A stretch of 64,000 bases of DNA from JBIYSM02 sp044759095 (GCF_044759095.2 NZ_JBIYSM020000002.1:1-64000), one strand, 5' to 3'. Shown: positions 24,640-33,583, numbered from the stretch's first letter. Numbers and translations: made by a program. Notes: a model not told the origin generated them from the sequence alone.

Positions 24640-24641
24640 GG

Positions 24642-25937
24642 TTACGCTCCCCCTTTCTTGTCACGCAACAGGTAAATCGTATCCATTTCGACCTTTTCGG
24701 CGACACGGCGCACATCGTCTACGGTGACGCTTTCCATCTGGTTCAGCATTTCTTCCAACAGCCGTTTCCGTCCGCTGATGATGCCGTTGTACGCAAAGTC
24801 AATCATCATCCGCGCGCTGTCCGACAGCTCGCGGAACTGGTTGGCCAGCGTTGCCTTGGTCTGGTTCATTTCCTCTTCGGTAATCTTCCCCTGGCGCATG
24901 AGTTCCAGCTGTTCTTTTATGATGGTGACCGCCTTTTCGTAATTGGCGACATCGATTCCGGACATCATCATCAGGATGCCTTTGTGGCTTTCCAGCCGGG
25001 AGACCGCGTAATAGGCCAGACTTGCTTTCTCCCTCACATTGACAAACAGCTTGGAGTGGGGAAAGCCGCCCAGTACGCCGTTGTAGACCAGCAGGGCGGG
25101 ATAATCGTCATCCTTGACCGTAATGTTCGTTCGGCAGCCGATGTTCAGCTTGGCCTGATTGACATCCAGACGTTCCACTACTTCGCGGACCTCAGCCACC
25201 TGTTTCTGCACAGTGGCGTCCGGCAGCGTCCTGGTTTGCGAGCGCTCCAGCTTCAGATGCCTCTGTACGAAATCCGTTACACTTTCCTGGTCCACATCAC
25301 CGACGACGAACACGTCAACCGGGTTTTGCGAAGTCAACTCCCGAAAGTACTGGTACAGATTTTCCCCGTTGATGGACGGCAGATCTTCCACGCGACCGTT
25401 AACCAGCAGGGCAAACGGCTCTCCCTTGCACATCTCGGCCGTCACCCGCTGGTTGGCATACTTCATCTTGTCGTCGATCAAACTCTCAATCCGCTTGCGA
25501 AGAGATTCTTTTTCCGCACTGACGTACTTCTCGGCAAACCCGTTCCCTTCCCGGTACGGACGTGCCAGCATGTCTCCGACGAACTGAATGGCCTGCTCCA
25601 ATAGCGACGTTTCACCGGACAGGAATTTTTCGTTCGGCACCTCCATGTACACGTGGAGGATTTGCCGTTCCCCCTTTTTTACGACATCCACATCAAAGAT
25701 GGCGCCGTATAAAAAGTCCAGGTGCTCCCGCAGTTGCTTGGTGTCGGGAAAGCGCTCCGTCGCCCGTTTCATGACCATGGCCAAGAGCGCCGTCTTGGTT
25801 ACATATTCTTCAGATAATTCCTGTTGAATCATGACAACGATCGTCGTTGTCTTAAACTTGGATGTAGGCAGGATATGTACGTTGATGCCGTTAACCTGAG
25901 ACGAGTGAAACACAATCTCTTTGACAGGCGCGATCAT
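24642..25937 (-). CDS. ymfF: M16-like protein YmfF (EF-P modification-associated, zinc motif lost)
   Basis: A 431-residue M16-fold protein paired with YmfH. The region where HxxEH should lie reads LREHLDFLYGA, so the zinc motif is absent and the protein is probably a structural or substrate-binding partner. The C-terminal half carries the usual M16 features (LLVYNGVLGGFPHSKLFVNVREKASLAYY). It is the first gene of ymfF-ymfH-ymfI-ymfJ. The 220-bp region upstream holds repeat copy R3 and a TACAAT that may be a -10, without a convincing -35. Confidence 0.85.
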   Translation of the reverse strand: MIAPVKEIVFHSSQVNGINVHILPTSKFKTTTIVVMIQQELSEEYVTKTALLAMVMKRATERFPDTKQLREHLDFLYGAIFDVDVVKKGERQILHVYMEVPNEKFLSGETSLLEQAIQFVGDMLARPYREGNGFAEKYVSAEKESLRKRIESLIDDKMKYANQRVTAEMCKGEPFALLVNGRVEDLPSINGENLYQYFRELTSQNPVDVFVVGDVDQESVTDFVQRHLKLERSQTRTLPDATVQKQVAEVREVVERLDVNQAKLNIGCRTNITVKDDDYPALLVYNGVLGGFPHSKLFVNVREKASLAYYAVSRLESHKGILMMMSGIDVANYEKAVTIIKEQLELMRQGKITEEEMNQTKATLANQFRELSDSARMMIDFAYNGIISGRKRLLEEMLNQMESVTVDDVRRVAEKVEMDTIYLLRDKKGGA

Positions 25938-26000
25938 GTTGACAGTCTCCCTTCTGTATCAACTTACTCTTCCTTATTGTAACCAATTGGAGGTGAAAAA

Positions 26001-26107
26001 CCCACCCGGACATCGCTTTCGCTCAGCCGGGCGGGGCCCGGTATGTGCCGAGCGGGATCCCTTGCTGATGTCGGCTAGGGCCCCGACTCCTTATCTTTAG
26101 ACTGTAT
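26001..26107 (-). repeat. Dispersed GC-rich intergenic repeat, copy R3 (long form)
   Basis: CCCACCCGG (26001-26009) and CCGGGCGGG (26027-26035) form the first hairpin, followed on the minus strand by TTTTTC. An extra module, GAGCGGGATCCCTTGCT, then the GGGCCCCGA block and the CTGTAT end follow. The extra module is shared only with copy R5. It lies between livF and ymfF, 64 bp before the ymfF start. Confidence 0.8.
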
Positions 26108-26111
26108 ACGA

Positions 26112-26139
26112 TAAAAGGCGAGACTCATCGTTCTCGCCT
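26112..26139 (-). terminator. Intrinsic terminator of the liv operon
   Basis: AGGCGAGA (26116-26123) pairs with TCTCGCCT (26132-26139), then TTTTAT on the minus strand. Confidence 0.8.
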
Positions 26140-26156
26140 CTTTCCTATTCTCATTG

Positions 26157-26867
26157 TTATGCGCCAAGGTACGTCTGTACCACTTTTTCGTCGTGCAAAA
26201 GCTCTTCGGCTTTTCCCGTCATTTCCACCGTGCCTGACGATAAAACGTAGCCCCGGTCGGCAATGGAAAGTGCAGCCATGGCCAGCTGCTCCACAAGAAG
26301 AATCGTCTTTCCTTCCTGCCGCAGCTGTGTGACGGTGTCCAGGATCAGCTTTACGTACAGCGGAGAAAGTCCCATGGAGGGTTCATCCAGTACGAGAAAC
26401 TCCGGATCAGACATAAGGGCGCGGGAGAGGGCCAGCATCTGCTGTTCGCCTCCGGAAAGGGTCCCCGCTTGCTGTTTGGCCCGTTCCTTAAGCCGCGGGA
26501 AGCGGGTGTATTCCCGCTCCAGCCACTCTTTCACCTGCTTCGGCTGCTGTTTGATCCTGGTATAGGCACCGAGGATCAGGTTTTCTTCAACGGTCTGGTC
26601 GCCAAACACCTGCCTCCCCTGCGGAACGTGGCCGATACCCAGACGCATGATGGCGTGAGCCGGTTTGTCGTTCAGCCGTTCTCCATTGTAATGGATATCT
26701 CCCTGTCTGGCTTTTACCAGACCGGTAATCGCTTTGAGCAGTGTCGTCTTCCCTGCCCCGTTTCGGCCGATCAGCGCGACGATCTCCCCTTTTTCCACGT
26801 GCAGGTGAATTCCTCGAAGCGCTTCGGCCATCCCGTAGTTGACATGCAAGTTACTTACCGACAACAA
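26157..26867 (-). CDS. livF: Branched-chain amino acid-type ABC transporter ATP-binding protein LivF
   Basis: A 236-residue ABC ATPase. Walker A is GRNGAGKTT (residues 34-42), the signature is LSGGEQQ, and Walker B is LVLDEPS. LYVKLILDTVTQL and the overall length are typical of LivF of the hydrophobic amino acid uptake family. It overlaps the fused livM-livG gene by 17 bases and is the last gene of the SDR-liv operon. Transporters of this family carry branched-chain amino acids but also amides, urea or short-chain organic acids, so the substrate is open. Confidence 0.9.
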   Translation of the reverse strand: MLSVSNLHVNYGMAEALRGIHLHVEKGEIVALIGRNGAGKTTLLKAITGLVKARQGDIHYNGERLNDKPAHAIMRLGIGHVPQGRQVFGDQTVEENLILGAYTRIKQQPKQVKEWLEREYTRFPRLKERAKQQAGTLSGGEQQMLALSRALMSDPEFLVLDEPSMGLSPLYVKLILDTVTQLRQEGKTILLVEQLAMAALSIADRGYVLSSGTVEMTGKAEELLHDEKVVQTYLGA

Positions 26868-28626
26868 GCTTCGTCACCTCCTCGCCGCCCAAGTACGCCT
26901 CAATGACCTGCGGGTGGCTTTGAATATAGGCTGGATCTCCTTCGGCGATTTTCTTGCCGAAATCAAGCACGGTGATGTTATCGCAGACGTTCATCACGAT
27001 TTCCATGTGGTGTTCCACCAGCAGGATTGAGATGCCGATCTCCTTCAGGTCGCGGATGACCTTCATGATTTTTTCCACTTCGTAGTGACTGGCCCCTGCC
27101 GCCGGCTCGTCAAGAATCAGCAGCTGAGGTTTCACCGCCATCGCCCGCGCAATTTCCACCAGCCGCTGTTCACCGTAGGAGAGGTTGGCTGCAGTCTCGT
27201 GCGCCTTTTCCGCCATGCCGACGAAAGCCAGGAGACGAAACGCTTCTGCTTCAAACTGCCGCTCTTCTTTCCAGAAACCTCGCGTGTGCAGCAGATTGGA
27301 AACAAAACCGGTGCGGTAGTGCAGATGAAACCCGACCAGTACATTTTGCAGCACTGTCAGCTCGTGAAACAGTTGGAGGTTCTGGAATGTGCGGGTTATG
27401 CCTACCGTCGCCATCTGATAAGGGGGATAGGAAGTTACATCGCGGCCGTTCCAGAAAATGCTGCCTTTTGTCGGGACGTAAACCCCTGACAACACGTTGA
27501 CAGTCGTACTCTTTCCCGAACCGTTCGGCCCGATCAGCCCCCGAACTTCCGGACCGCTCAGGGCAAAGCTGACTTCATCGACGGCCCGGTATCCGTCAAA
27601 TTCCATGACCGCCTGTTCCACCTGCAGGGTCGTTTCGGACCGCTCAGCCGCCCAGTGAATTTTGCTGCCATCCTGCACCAAAACTTCCGGCCGTTGGGCT
27701 TCTTTCTCTTCCTTTTGTTTCAACAGGCGCTGGGCACCGCCAACGATGCCGTCCGGCAGTACGATCAAGCTGAACAAAAGAATGGCTCCGAAAATCAGCA
27801 AATGGTAATCGTACAAGCTTTGGACCCATTGCGGCAAAAGGAAGATAATCACCGTTCCAATGAGCGGTCCCAGCCGGGTTCCCGCTCCCCCGACGATGAC
27901 GCCCACCAAAAACAGGATGGACTTGTCAAACGTAAACGTATCACTGTTGAAATAAGCATTTTGGAAGGCGAACAGCGCACCGCCGATTCCGGCAAGGCAT
28001 GCGCTTAACGCGAAAGCTAGCACCTTCCAGTTGCGTACATTAACTCCCACGGTTGCCGCCGCAACCTCACTGTTGCCCATGGCCCGGAACGTGCGGCCGA
28101 CACGTGAGGTAAACAGGTTGTCAACGAGGATGGTGACGACAATCGTGAGAAGACAGATGAACCAGTAGTAATGGACGACGTCCAGATGAAATCCGAACAA
28201 GTCAGCCTCGGGAAGGTAAAGCCCGGCCGGTCCGCCGGTCAAGTCAACCCAGCGGTTGGCAATGATCTCGATCAGCAAGCCAAACGCAATCGTCACCATC
28301 GCCAGATACGGACCTTTTGCCCTAAGCGACAGCATGGCCACGATGCCGCCGGCCGCCGCACACACAGCCATGCCAATCAACAGACTGATCACAAACGGAA
28401 CCCCGGCAATGGTACAAAGCCCCGTCACGTACGCTCCGATCGCGTAAAATCCCGCGTGACCAAGCGATAGCTGACCGGACAGGCCAACCAGCAGATTGAG
28501 TCCGACTACGACGATGTACGTGTACAGAAAGCCTTGGGCCATGTGGACGTAATATGAGCTGGGCAACACCCATGGAAAGGCAAACAGTGCGACGCCGATC
28601 AGACCGTAGATGAGCCATTTTTTCAT
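26851..28626 (-). CDS. Fused ABC transporter permease-ATPase (LivM-LivG)
   Basis: A 591-residue single chain made of a LivM permease (residues 1 to about 305, eight to ten membrane segments, with the family core GLSGQLSLGHAGFYAIGAY near 49-67), a charged linker (about 305-335), and a LivG ATPase. The ATPase has Walker A GPNGSGKST near residue 368, signature LSYGEQR, Walker B LLILDEPAAG. Permease and ATPase are normally separate proteins; no stop or frameshift joins them here and both parts look complete. It begins one base after livH and overlaps livF. Confidence 0.9.
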   Translation of the reverse strand: MKKWLIYGLIGVALFAFPWVLPSSYYVHMAQGFLYTYIVVVGLNLLVGLSGQLSLGHAGFYAIGAYVTGLCTIAGVPFVISLLIGMAVCAAAGGIVAMLSLRAKGPYLAMVTIAFGLLIEIIANRWVDLTGGPAGLYLPEADLFGFHLDVVHYYWFICLLTIVVTILVDNLFTSRVGRTFRAMGNSEVAAATVGVNVRNWKVLAFALSACLAGIGGALFAFQNAYFNSDTFTFDKSILFLVGVIVGGAGTRLGPLIGTVIIFLLPQWVQSLYDYHLLIFGAILLFSLIVLPDGIVGGAQRLLKQKEEKEAQRPEVLVQDGSKIHWAAERSETTLQVEQAVMEFDGYRAVDEVSFALSGPEVRGLIGPNGSGKSTTVNVLSGVYVPTKGSIFWNGRDVTSYPPYQMATVGITRTFQNLQLFHELTVLQNVLVGFHLHYRTGFVSNLLHTRGFWKEERQFEAEAFRLLAFVGMAEKAHETAANLSYGEQRLVEIARAMAVKPQLLILDEPAAGASHYEVEKIMKVIRDLKEIGISILLVEHHMEIVMNVCDNITVLDFGKKIAEGDPAYIQSHPQVIEAYLGGEEVTKLVVGK

Positions 28627-28627
28627 G

Positions 28628-29512
28628 TCAGAATTTCTCCTTCACTTTTTTGCCTAACAGCCCCTGCGGCATGAAAATCAGCACGATCAGGATAAGGGCA
28701 AACGCACTGGCGTCCTTGTACGCGGAGCTGTACAGAGAAAAGACCTGTTCGATGACTCCCAGGAGCAGTCCGCCCAACAAGATGCCGAGCGGATTTTCCA
28801 AACCGCCGATAATGGCGGCTGCAAACGCTTTTAATCCCAGAGTCGCTCCCATGAAAAAGGCGGTATTGGTAATCGGTCCGACAAGTATGCCTCCCAGTCC
28901 CGCCAATGCGGAGGAAAGGGCAAAGGCGAGGATCGCCATGCGACGCGGGTTGATTCCCATCAACGATGCGGCGTCAGGATTAAAGGCAACCGCAGCAAGC
29001 GCTTTTCCTAAAAGCGACTTGTTTAAAAAGAAAAACAGGCAAGCCATGATGACTACGGCGCTGCAGGCGACAAACAGCTCGTGCTTGGTGATCCCGATCT
29101 CCCCAAAACGGTATACTTCACTTCCAAAAGGGGAGGGGAAGGGAATGACATTCCTTCCCCAGATCAACATCGCGATATTGCGCAGCATGATGGAGACGGC
29201 AACGGTGCTTAAGATCCAGCCGATGGAGAGAAAATGCTGGAGTGGGCGGATCGCGATGCGCTCCAATCCCCATCCGAGCCCGCTCATCGCAGCGAATACC
29301 AGCACGATGGTGACGACGACGGCCAGGAAGACGTTGACCCCGGACGAGGTCAGCGCACCGAGAGAAGTAAGGCCGAGCAGCGCCCCCATCATGAGGAAGT
29401 CCCCTTGACCGAAGTTCATCGTCCTTGTGGTGATATAAGTGATGTAATAGCCTTGAGCAATAATCGCGTAGATGCTGCCCAAGATGAGGCCACTTACCAC
29501 TGCTTGCAGCAA
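28628..29512 (-). CDS. livH: Branched-chain amino acid-type ABC transporter permease LivH
   Basis: A 294-residue permease with about eight membrane segments. MNFGQGDFLMMGALLG (residues 32-47) and the late IGGLENPLGILLGGLLLGVIEQ are hallmarks of LivH. It forms the inner-membrane channel with the LivM half of the neighbouring fusion. It lies 37 bases after livJ and directly before the fusion gene, in one transcriptional unit. Confidence 0.92.
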   Translation of the reverse strand: MLQAVVSGLILGSIYAIIAQGYYITYITTRTMNFGQGDFLMMGALLGLTSLGALTSSGVNVFLAVVVTIVLVFAAMSGLGWGLERIAIRPLQHFLSIGWILSTVAVSIMLRNIAMLIWGRNVIPFPSPFGSEVYRFGEIGITKHELFVACSAVVIMACLFFFLNKSLLGKALAAVAFNPDAASLMGINPRRMAILAFALSSALAGLGGILVGPITNTAFFMGATLGLKAFAAAIIGGLENPLGILLGGLLLGVIEQVFSLYSSAYKDASAFALILIVLIFMPQGLLGKKVKEKF

Positions 29513-29549
29513 GTGAATCCCCTCCCCTCATAATGATGGATGACCAAAT

Positions 29550-30770
29550 CTACGGTTTTACGATGATGCCTTCTTTGTAAGTGGCAAGGAACATGTTTTC
29601 ACTGGTCAGCGCTTCATGCTGTTCCTTCGTAAACGGCTTCTCGCTGATAGCGGTCACACCTTCAAAGCCTTGCATGTTCTCAATCGCATCGCGTATGGCT
29701 TTCGGGTCGGTGCCTGCTTTTTTCACCGCTTCCAAAATCAGGCGCGTACAGTCATAACCTTGTGCAGAAGCGATTGGGAAGATATCCTCCCCGAATTTTG
29801 CCACCACTTTTTCGTGGAACTTCTTCGCTTCCTCGCTCTGATCCACGGTAAACGATTGGACCATGTACACATCCTTGTTTACCAGATCGCCAACCAGCTG
29901 TTTTACTGTCGGGTCGCCCATCGCCCAGGACGCAACGGTGATCGGGTAGTAGTTCAATTTTTCACGAGACTTCAGGTATTGCGCGGCTTCCGGTGCGAGA
30001 CCGTAGAAGATGACGACCTCCACGTTGGCGTTGCGCATTTTGGTCAGCTGCGATTCCATGTTGGTATCGTTTACCTGGAAGCTTTCCACCGCCGTAAACG
30101 ACAGGTTGTACTTGTCTTTCAGCACCGCCTCTGCGTCGGCTTTTCCGCCTTGGCCATAGCCGGTTGTGTCATGCAGCAGACCAATTTTGGTAAATTTTTT
30201 CTCTTCCACGATCCACTTCAGCATGGTTTCCACTTGTCCACGATCGTAAGGACTGACGCGGAAGATATAGTTTTTGTCTTCTTTTGCATAGGTCTGGGTA
30301 ATCGCCGTACCCGTCGCTACCGGAATCACTTCAGGGACACCTGCTTCTTGCGCGAACTTCACGTGTGCCTTGGCGTTGCCCGAGTTCGCCGGGCCGACAA
30401 AGGCTACGACCTTATCCTGCTGAATCAGCCGCTGAACAATTTCCACCGATTTTTCCGGTTTGGCCTCATCATCGTACACGACCAGCTTCGCTTTCATGCC
30501 ATTGGCGCCGCCTGCGCTGTTAAACTCCTCCACTGCCATCTCAGCCGCCCGTTTAACGGCTTCGCCAAATTTGGCCGTACCTCCGCTAAACGAGATCGCC
30601 AGTCCGACATGAAACTCGCCGCCGCCGCTTTGTGCTGCAGTCGACGGACTTCCGCTCGGCTGCTGTCCGCCGGCCTGACCGCCGCTTGGCTGATCCAGCT
30701 TCGGACCACAAGCCGCTAAACCTAGAGTCAAAATCATTGCAATCGACAACCAAAGCTTTGCCTTTTTCAC
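29550..30770 (-). CDS. livJ: ABC transporter substrate-binding lipoprotein (LivJ/LivK family)
   Basis: A 406-residue lipoprotein. The signal peptide ends in the lipobox LAAC with the lipidated cysteine at residue 21; a low-complexity Gly/Ser/Gln linker (about 25-50) then leads to a type I periplasmic-binding fold. GLAISFSGGTAKFGEAVKRAAEMAVEEFN starts the domain, as in LivJ relatives. Several proteins of this fold bind ligands other than branched-chain amino acids. It lies between the SDR gene and livH; its operon position after the sigma-54 promoter suggests induction together with the SDR. Confidence 0.9.
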   Translation of the reverse strand: MKKAKLWLSIAMILTLGLAACGPKLDQPSGGQAGGQQPSGSPSTAAQSGGGEFHVGLAISFSGGTAKFGEAVKRAAEMAVEEFNSAGGANGMKAKLVVYDDEAKPEKSVEIVQRLIQQDKVVAFVGPANSGNAKAHVKFAQEAGVPEVIPVATGTAITQTYAKEDKNYIFRVSPYDRGQVETMLKWIVEEKKFTKIGLLHDTTGYGQGGKADAEAVLKDKYNLSFTAVESFQVNDTNMESQLTKMRNANVEVVIFYGLAPEAAQYLKSREKLNYYPITVASWAMGDPTVKQLVGDLVNKDVYMVQSFTVDQSEEAKKFHEKVVAKFGEDIFPIASAQGYDCTRLILEAVKKAGTDPKAIRDAIENMQGFEGVTAISEKPFTKEQHEALTSENMFLATYKEGIIVKP

Positions 30771-30818
30771 TTCAAGAACCCCCTTGTAATTTTTCTACAT
30801 ACAGAATGGAATGACAAA

Positions 30819-31610
30819 TCAGTGCATGACATAACCGCCGGAAATATTAATCGCCTGCCCCGTAATCGATGCGGACTGATCGGAGGCGAGGAAAACCGCA
30901 AAATCACCGATCTCTGCAGTGTCTAGCAGACGATTTTGCGGCACCTGCTTGAGAATTACTTCTTCGAGTACCTTTTCCGGTGTCACACCGTAGCCGGATC
31001 CAAGGTCTTCCAGCTGATTGCGCACAAGCGGGGTATCGACAAACCCGGGACAAATCGCATTGCAAGTCACCCCCGAATCTCCCGCCTCTACCGCTGTCAC
31101 GCGCGTCAAACCGATGATGCCATGCTTGGCGGAGCAGTACCCCGCTTTGAACGGCGCTCCTATTTTTCCGTTGATGGAAGAAATATTGATAATTCTTCCC
31201 CAGCGCCGTTCTTTCATTTTGGCGAACACGGCCTGCGTAGCTACAAACGGACCGACAAGCATGACGTCAATCAATTTTTGAAACATGGCAGGCTCAAAGC
31301 TCTCGATGGGGGCGACGTATTGAAATCCCGCGTTATTGACGAGAATATCGACGGAGCCCAACTGCTTCTCGCAGCTTTCCACCATTCGATACACGGAGCC
31401 GTAATCGCTCATGTCCGCCTGAATGGCAATCTTCTGCTGGCCCCCCTGGGCGGGCAATCCATTGATGGCCGCCTCCGCCTTGGCTGCATCCAGATCGGCG
31501 ATCGCGATATGGCAGCCCGCTTCGTACATTTTCGTGGCGATGGCCAAGCCTATTCCGCTGGCGGCACCCGTCACGAGTGCTACTTTGTTGGCTAATGAGT
31601 AGGTACCCAT
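30819..31610 (-). CDS. SDR oxidoreductase, 3-hydroxybutyrate dehydrogenase-like
   Basis: A 263-residue classical short-chain dehydrogenase. TGAASGIGLAIA (residues 15-26) binds NAD, LVNNAG follows near residue 95, and YCSAKHG carries the catalytic YxxxK near residue 160. The late segment GYGVTPEKVLEEVILKQVPQNRLLDTAEIG and the C-terminal SITGQAINISGGYVMH match bacterial D-3-hydroxybutyrate dehydrogenases, which oxidise 3-hydroxybutyrate to acetoacetate. Substrate is inferred from family. The ATG at 31610 has AAAGGAGG upstream. It is the first gene after a sigma-54-type promoter and leads the liv genes. Confidence 0.85.
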   Translation of the reverse strand: MGTYSLANKVALVTGAASGIGLAIATKMYEAGCHIAIADLDAAKAEAAINGLPAQGGQQKIAIQADMSDYGSVYRMVESCEKQLGSVDILVNNAGFQYVAPIESFEPAMFQKLIDVMLVGPFVATQAVFAKMKERRWGRIINISSINGKIGAPFKAGYCSAKHGIIGLTRVTAVEAGDSGVTCNAICPGFVDTPLVRNQLEDLGSGYGVTPEKVLEEVILKQVPQNRLLDTAEIGDFAVFLASDQSASITGQAINISGGYVMH

Positions 31611-31654
31611 AAGTCCTCCTTTCTCCCTTGTAACCGTTTTCAATCATGTGAAGT

Positions 31655-31670
31655 AGCAAATTGCGTGCCA
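31655..31670 (-). promoter_or_regulatory. Sigma-54 (-24/-12) promoter of the SDR-liv operon
   Basis: On the minus strand TGGCACG (31664-31670), four bases and TTGCT (31655-31659) match the sigma-54 consensus TGGCACG-N4-TTGCW at every position. It lies 45 bases before the SDR start codon and downstream of a sigma-54 activator gene. Confidence 0.9.
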
Positions 31671-31766
31671 ACGCGGAACAGGGAAGAAAAGAGCGTAACT
31701 AATAGGCTTGTCGGACGGTATTTCAAGTAAGTGTCGCAAAAATGCAACTACTATATGTAGATAAAA

Positions 31767-31780
31767 TGCGACATGTCGCA
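31767..31780. promoter_or_regulatory. Palindromic upstream activator site
   Basis: TGCGACATGTCGCA is a perfect 14-bp palindrome about 110 bp upstream of the -12 element. A further half site TGTCGCA is at 31732-31738 and a degenerate TGTCGGA at about 31709-31715. Position and symmetry fit a binding site for the Fis-type HTH of the adjacent activator. Confidence 0.7.
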
Positions 31781-31792
31781 ATATTGAGATGA

Positions 31793-33505
31793 TTACACTT
31801 GCAGCAATTGGTGCTTCTCCAGCTTCCGGTATAAGCTGGCCCGATGAATGCCGAGCAGATGGGCGGCCTGTACCTTGTTGCCTTCACATCTCTTTAGCGC
31901 CGCTTCCAAAACCAGCCTTTCCGTTTTTGCCAATTCCACTTCCAAGTCAAGCGACAGCGACTCCCCTTCCCGCACAATCATCTGCCGATCCTGCAGGTAT
32001 GGGGGAAGATGTTCAAGCTCCAACGGACCATCTTCAGCCAATTGAGCGGCACGTTCCAATACGTTGCGCATTTCACGGATATTGCCGGGCCAGCGGTGAG
32101 CCATGAACACGTCCTGTACCCGTTGAGTCAAGCCGGTTACACTGGTGTACAGCTCCTTGTTCAGCTTTTCAATCAGATGTTCGGCGGCCGCAATAATCGA
32201 GGTGCCCTGAACGCGCAGGGGAGGCAGATTTATCGTAAACACATGAAGTCGATAGTACAAATCTTCACGGAACTTCCCTTCTTTTATCAGCTGCTCCAGG
32301 GGGCGATGGGTGGCAGCAATGACGCGGATGTCGATCGGGATTGGACGGGTGGCGCCAATTCGCTCCAATTCTTTTTCCTGCAGGACCCTAAGAAGCTTCA
32401 CCTGCATGTCCAACGGCATGTCGCCAATCTCATCAAGGAACAGGGTGCCGCCATGAGCAAGTTCAATCTTCCCAGGCTTCCCGCCCTTCTTTGCCCCCGT
32501 AAAAGCCCCATCCTCATAACCGAACAGCTCCGCCTCCATGAGATCCTTTGGGATGGCGGCGCAGTTCACCCTGACAAATGCAGCGTCGGCGCGGGAACTC
32601 GCTTCATGAATAGCGTGGGCAAACAATTCTTTGCCGGTGCCGCTTTCCCCGAGGATCAACACGGAGGATTTGGTTTTGGAAATCCGTTTCGCCAAACTGA
32701 TGGCTTCCTTCATCAGCGGGTGATCGGCAAAAATGTGGTCAAAGGAGTATTTTGCCCCAACCATCCTCTTCAGCTCCTGCCGGTAAAAATCCAGCTTGCG
32801 CTCCATAATGTTGTAGCGCTCCACGATGCTTCGCAGCTCCCGCAAGTCACTGAACACGACCTTTCCCAGTGCTCCGACGATCTCGTCTCCTTCCCGAAGC
32901 GGCATCCTGCTGACGATGATTTCCCTGTCCCCAATGCGCATCAGTTGATCGATTTCCGCCTTTCCCGTTTCCAGAACGACGTGCATTCGCGTGTTCTCAA
33001 TCACCTCGGTGACGTGCTTGCCGATCGACTCTTCAATGGTAGTCCCCAGGAAATCGCAATAACTCTGGTTAATCATCGTGATAATCCCGTCTTTATCACA
33101 CATCAGGATGCCGTCGTACAGCTGTTCCACCAGTTCTTTCAACTGGCGCAGCTCGCTCTCCTGTTCCGAAATCTTGCGGGAGGCATTTTCATAATCCGTG
33201 ATGTCCTGAAACACGGAAACACCGCCGACGATTTCCCCGTTTGCGGTGTAGGCCGTTCGGTCAACCAAAAACATCTTCTCGCCGAAGCGTATCTCCCGGC
33301 GCAGGCTCGGCTTCCCTTCGCGGAGCACCTGCAGCATATCCGTACCCGGTGCAATACTGGTAATGGAGCGGGAAAGTACCTCCTCTAGCTTCAACCCGAG
33401 CATCTGGCAGCCGGTGGTATTGACGTGTGTAATGATTCCTTCGCAATCGACGACGATGACACCGTTGTGAATCGATTCCAAAAATTCAATCAAATGTTTC
33501 TCCAT
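31793..33505 (-). CDS. Sigma-54-dependent transcriptional activator (PAS-PAS-AAA+-Fis HTH)
   Basis: A 570-residue enhancer-binding protein. Two PAS-like domains occupy about residues 5-115 and 120-230. The AAA+ domain (245-480) has Walker A GESGTGKE (286-293), the sigma-54-contacting GAFTGA (333-338), and Walker B GGTLFLDEIG (352-361). A Fis-type HTH closes the protein (540-562). The usual RER-x-EDI stretch after LPPLR reads VQGTSI, an oddity. GGAGGGG precedes the ATG. No receiver domain is present, so the signal is probably a small ligand sensed by PAS. It lies directly upstream of the sigma-54 promoter and is the likely activator of the SDR-liv genes. Confidence 0.92.
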   Translation of the reverse strand: MEKHLIEFLESIHNGVIVVDCEGIITHVNTTGCQMLGLKLEEVLSRSITSIAPGTDMLQVLREGKPSLRREIRFGEKMFLVDRTAYTANGEIVGGVSVFQDITDYENASRKISEQESELRQLKELVEQLYDGILMCDKDGIITMINQSYCDFLGTTIEESIGKHVTEVIENTRMHVVLETGKAEIDQLMRIGDREIIVSRMPLREGDEIVGALGKVVFSDLRELRSIVERYNIMERKLDFYRQELKRMVGAKYSFDHIFADHPLMKEAISLAKRISKTKSSVLILGESGTGKELFAHAIHEASSRADAAFVRVNCAAIPKDLMEAELFGYEDGAFTGAKKGGKPGKIELAHGGTLFLDEIGDMPLDMQVKLLRVLQEKELERIGATRPIPIDIRVIAATHRPLEQLIKEGKFREDLYYRLHVFTINLPPLRVQGTSIIAAAEHLIEKLNKELYTSVTGLTQRVQDVFMAHRWPGNIREMRNVLERAAQLAEDGPLELEHLPPYLQDRQMIVREGESLSLDLEVELAKTERLVLEAALKRCEGNKVQAAHLLGIHRASLYRKLEKHQLLQV

Positions 33506-33548
33506 GCCGCCCCTCCTCTCCCTTCTACTTTACATAAAAATAGGAAAA

Positions 33549-33575
33549 GAAAAAAGGAGCTAGTTTCCGCTCCTT
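33549..33575 (-). terminator. Intrinsic terminator of the small zinc-ribbon gene
   Basis: AAGGAGC (33554-33560) pairs with GCTCCTT (33569-33575), followed on the minus strand by TTTTTTC-type sequence. Confidence 0.75.
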
Positions 33576-33583
33576 GTAAAAAA

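Noticed and set aside
25938..26000. A promoter for ymfF at TACAAT next to repeat R3
   Set aside because: The -10 is acceptable but no -35 at proper spacing was found, so it is not listed as a feature.
32009..33388. A 459-codon plus-strand open frame opposite the sigma-54 activator
   Set aside because: Antisense to a complete, motif-rich gene; no ribosome site or family features.
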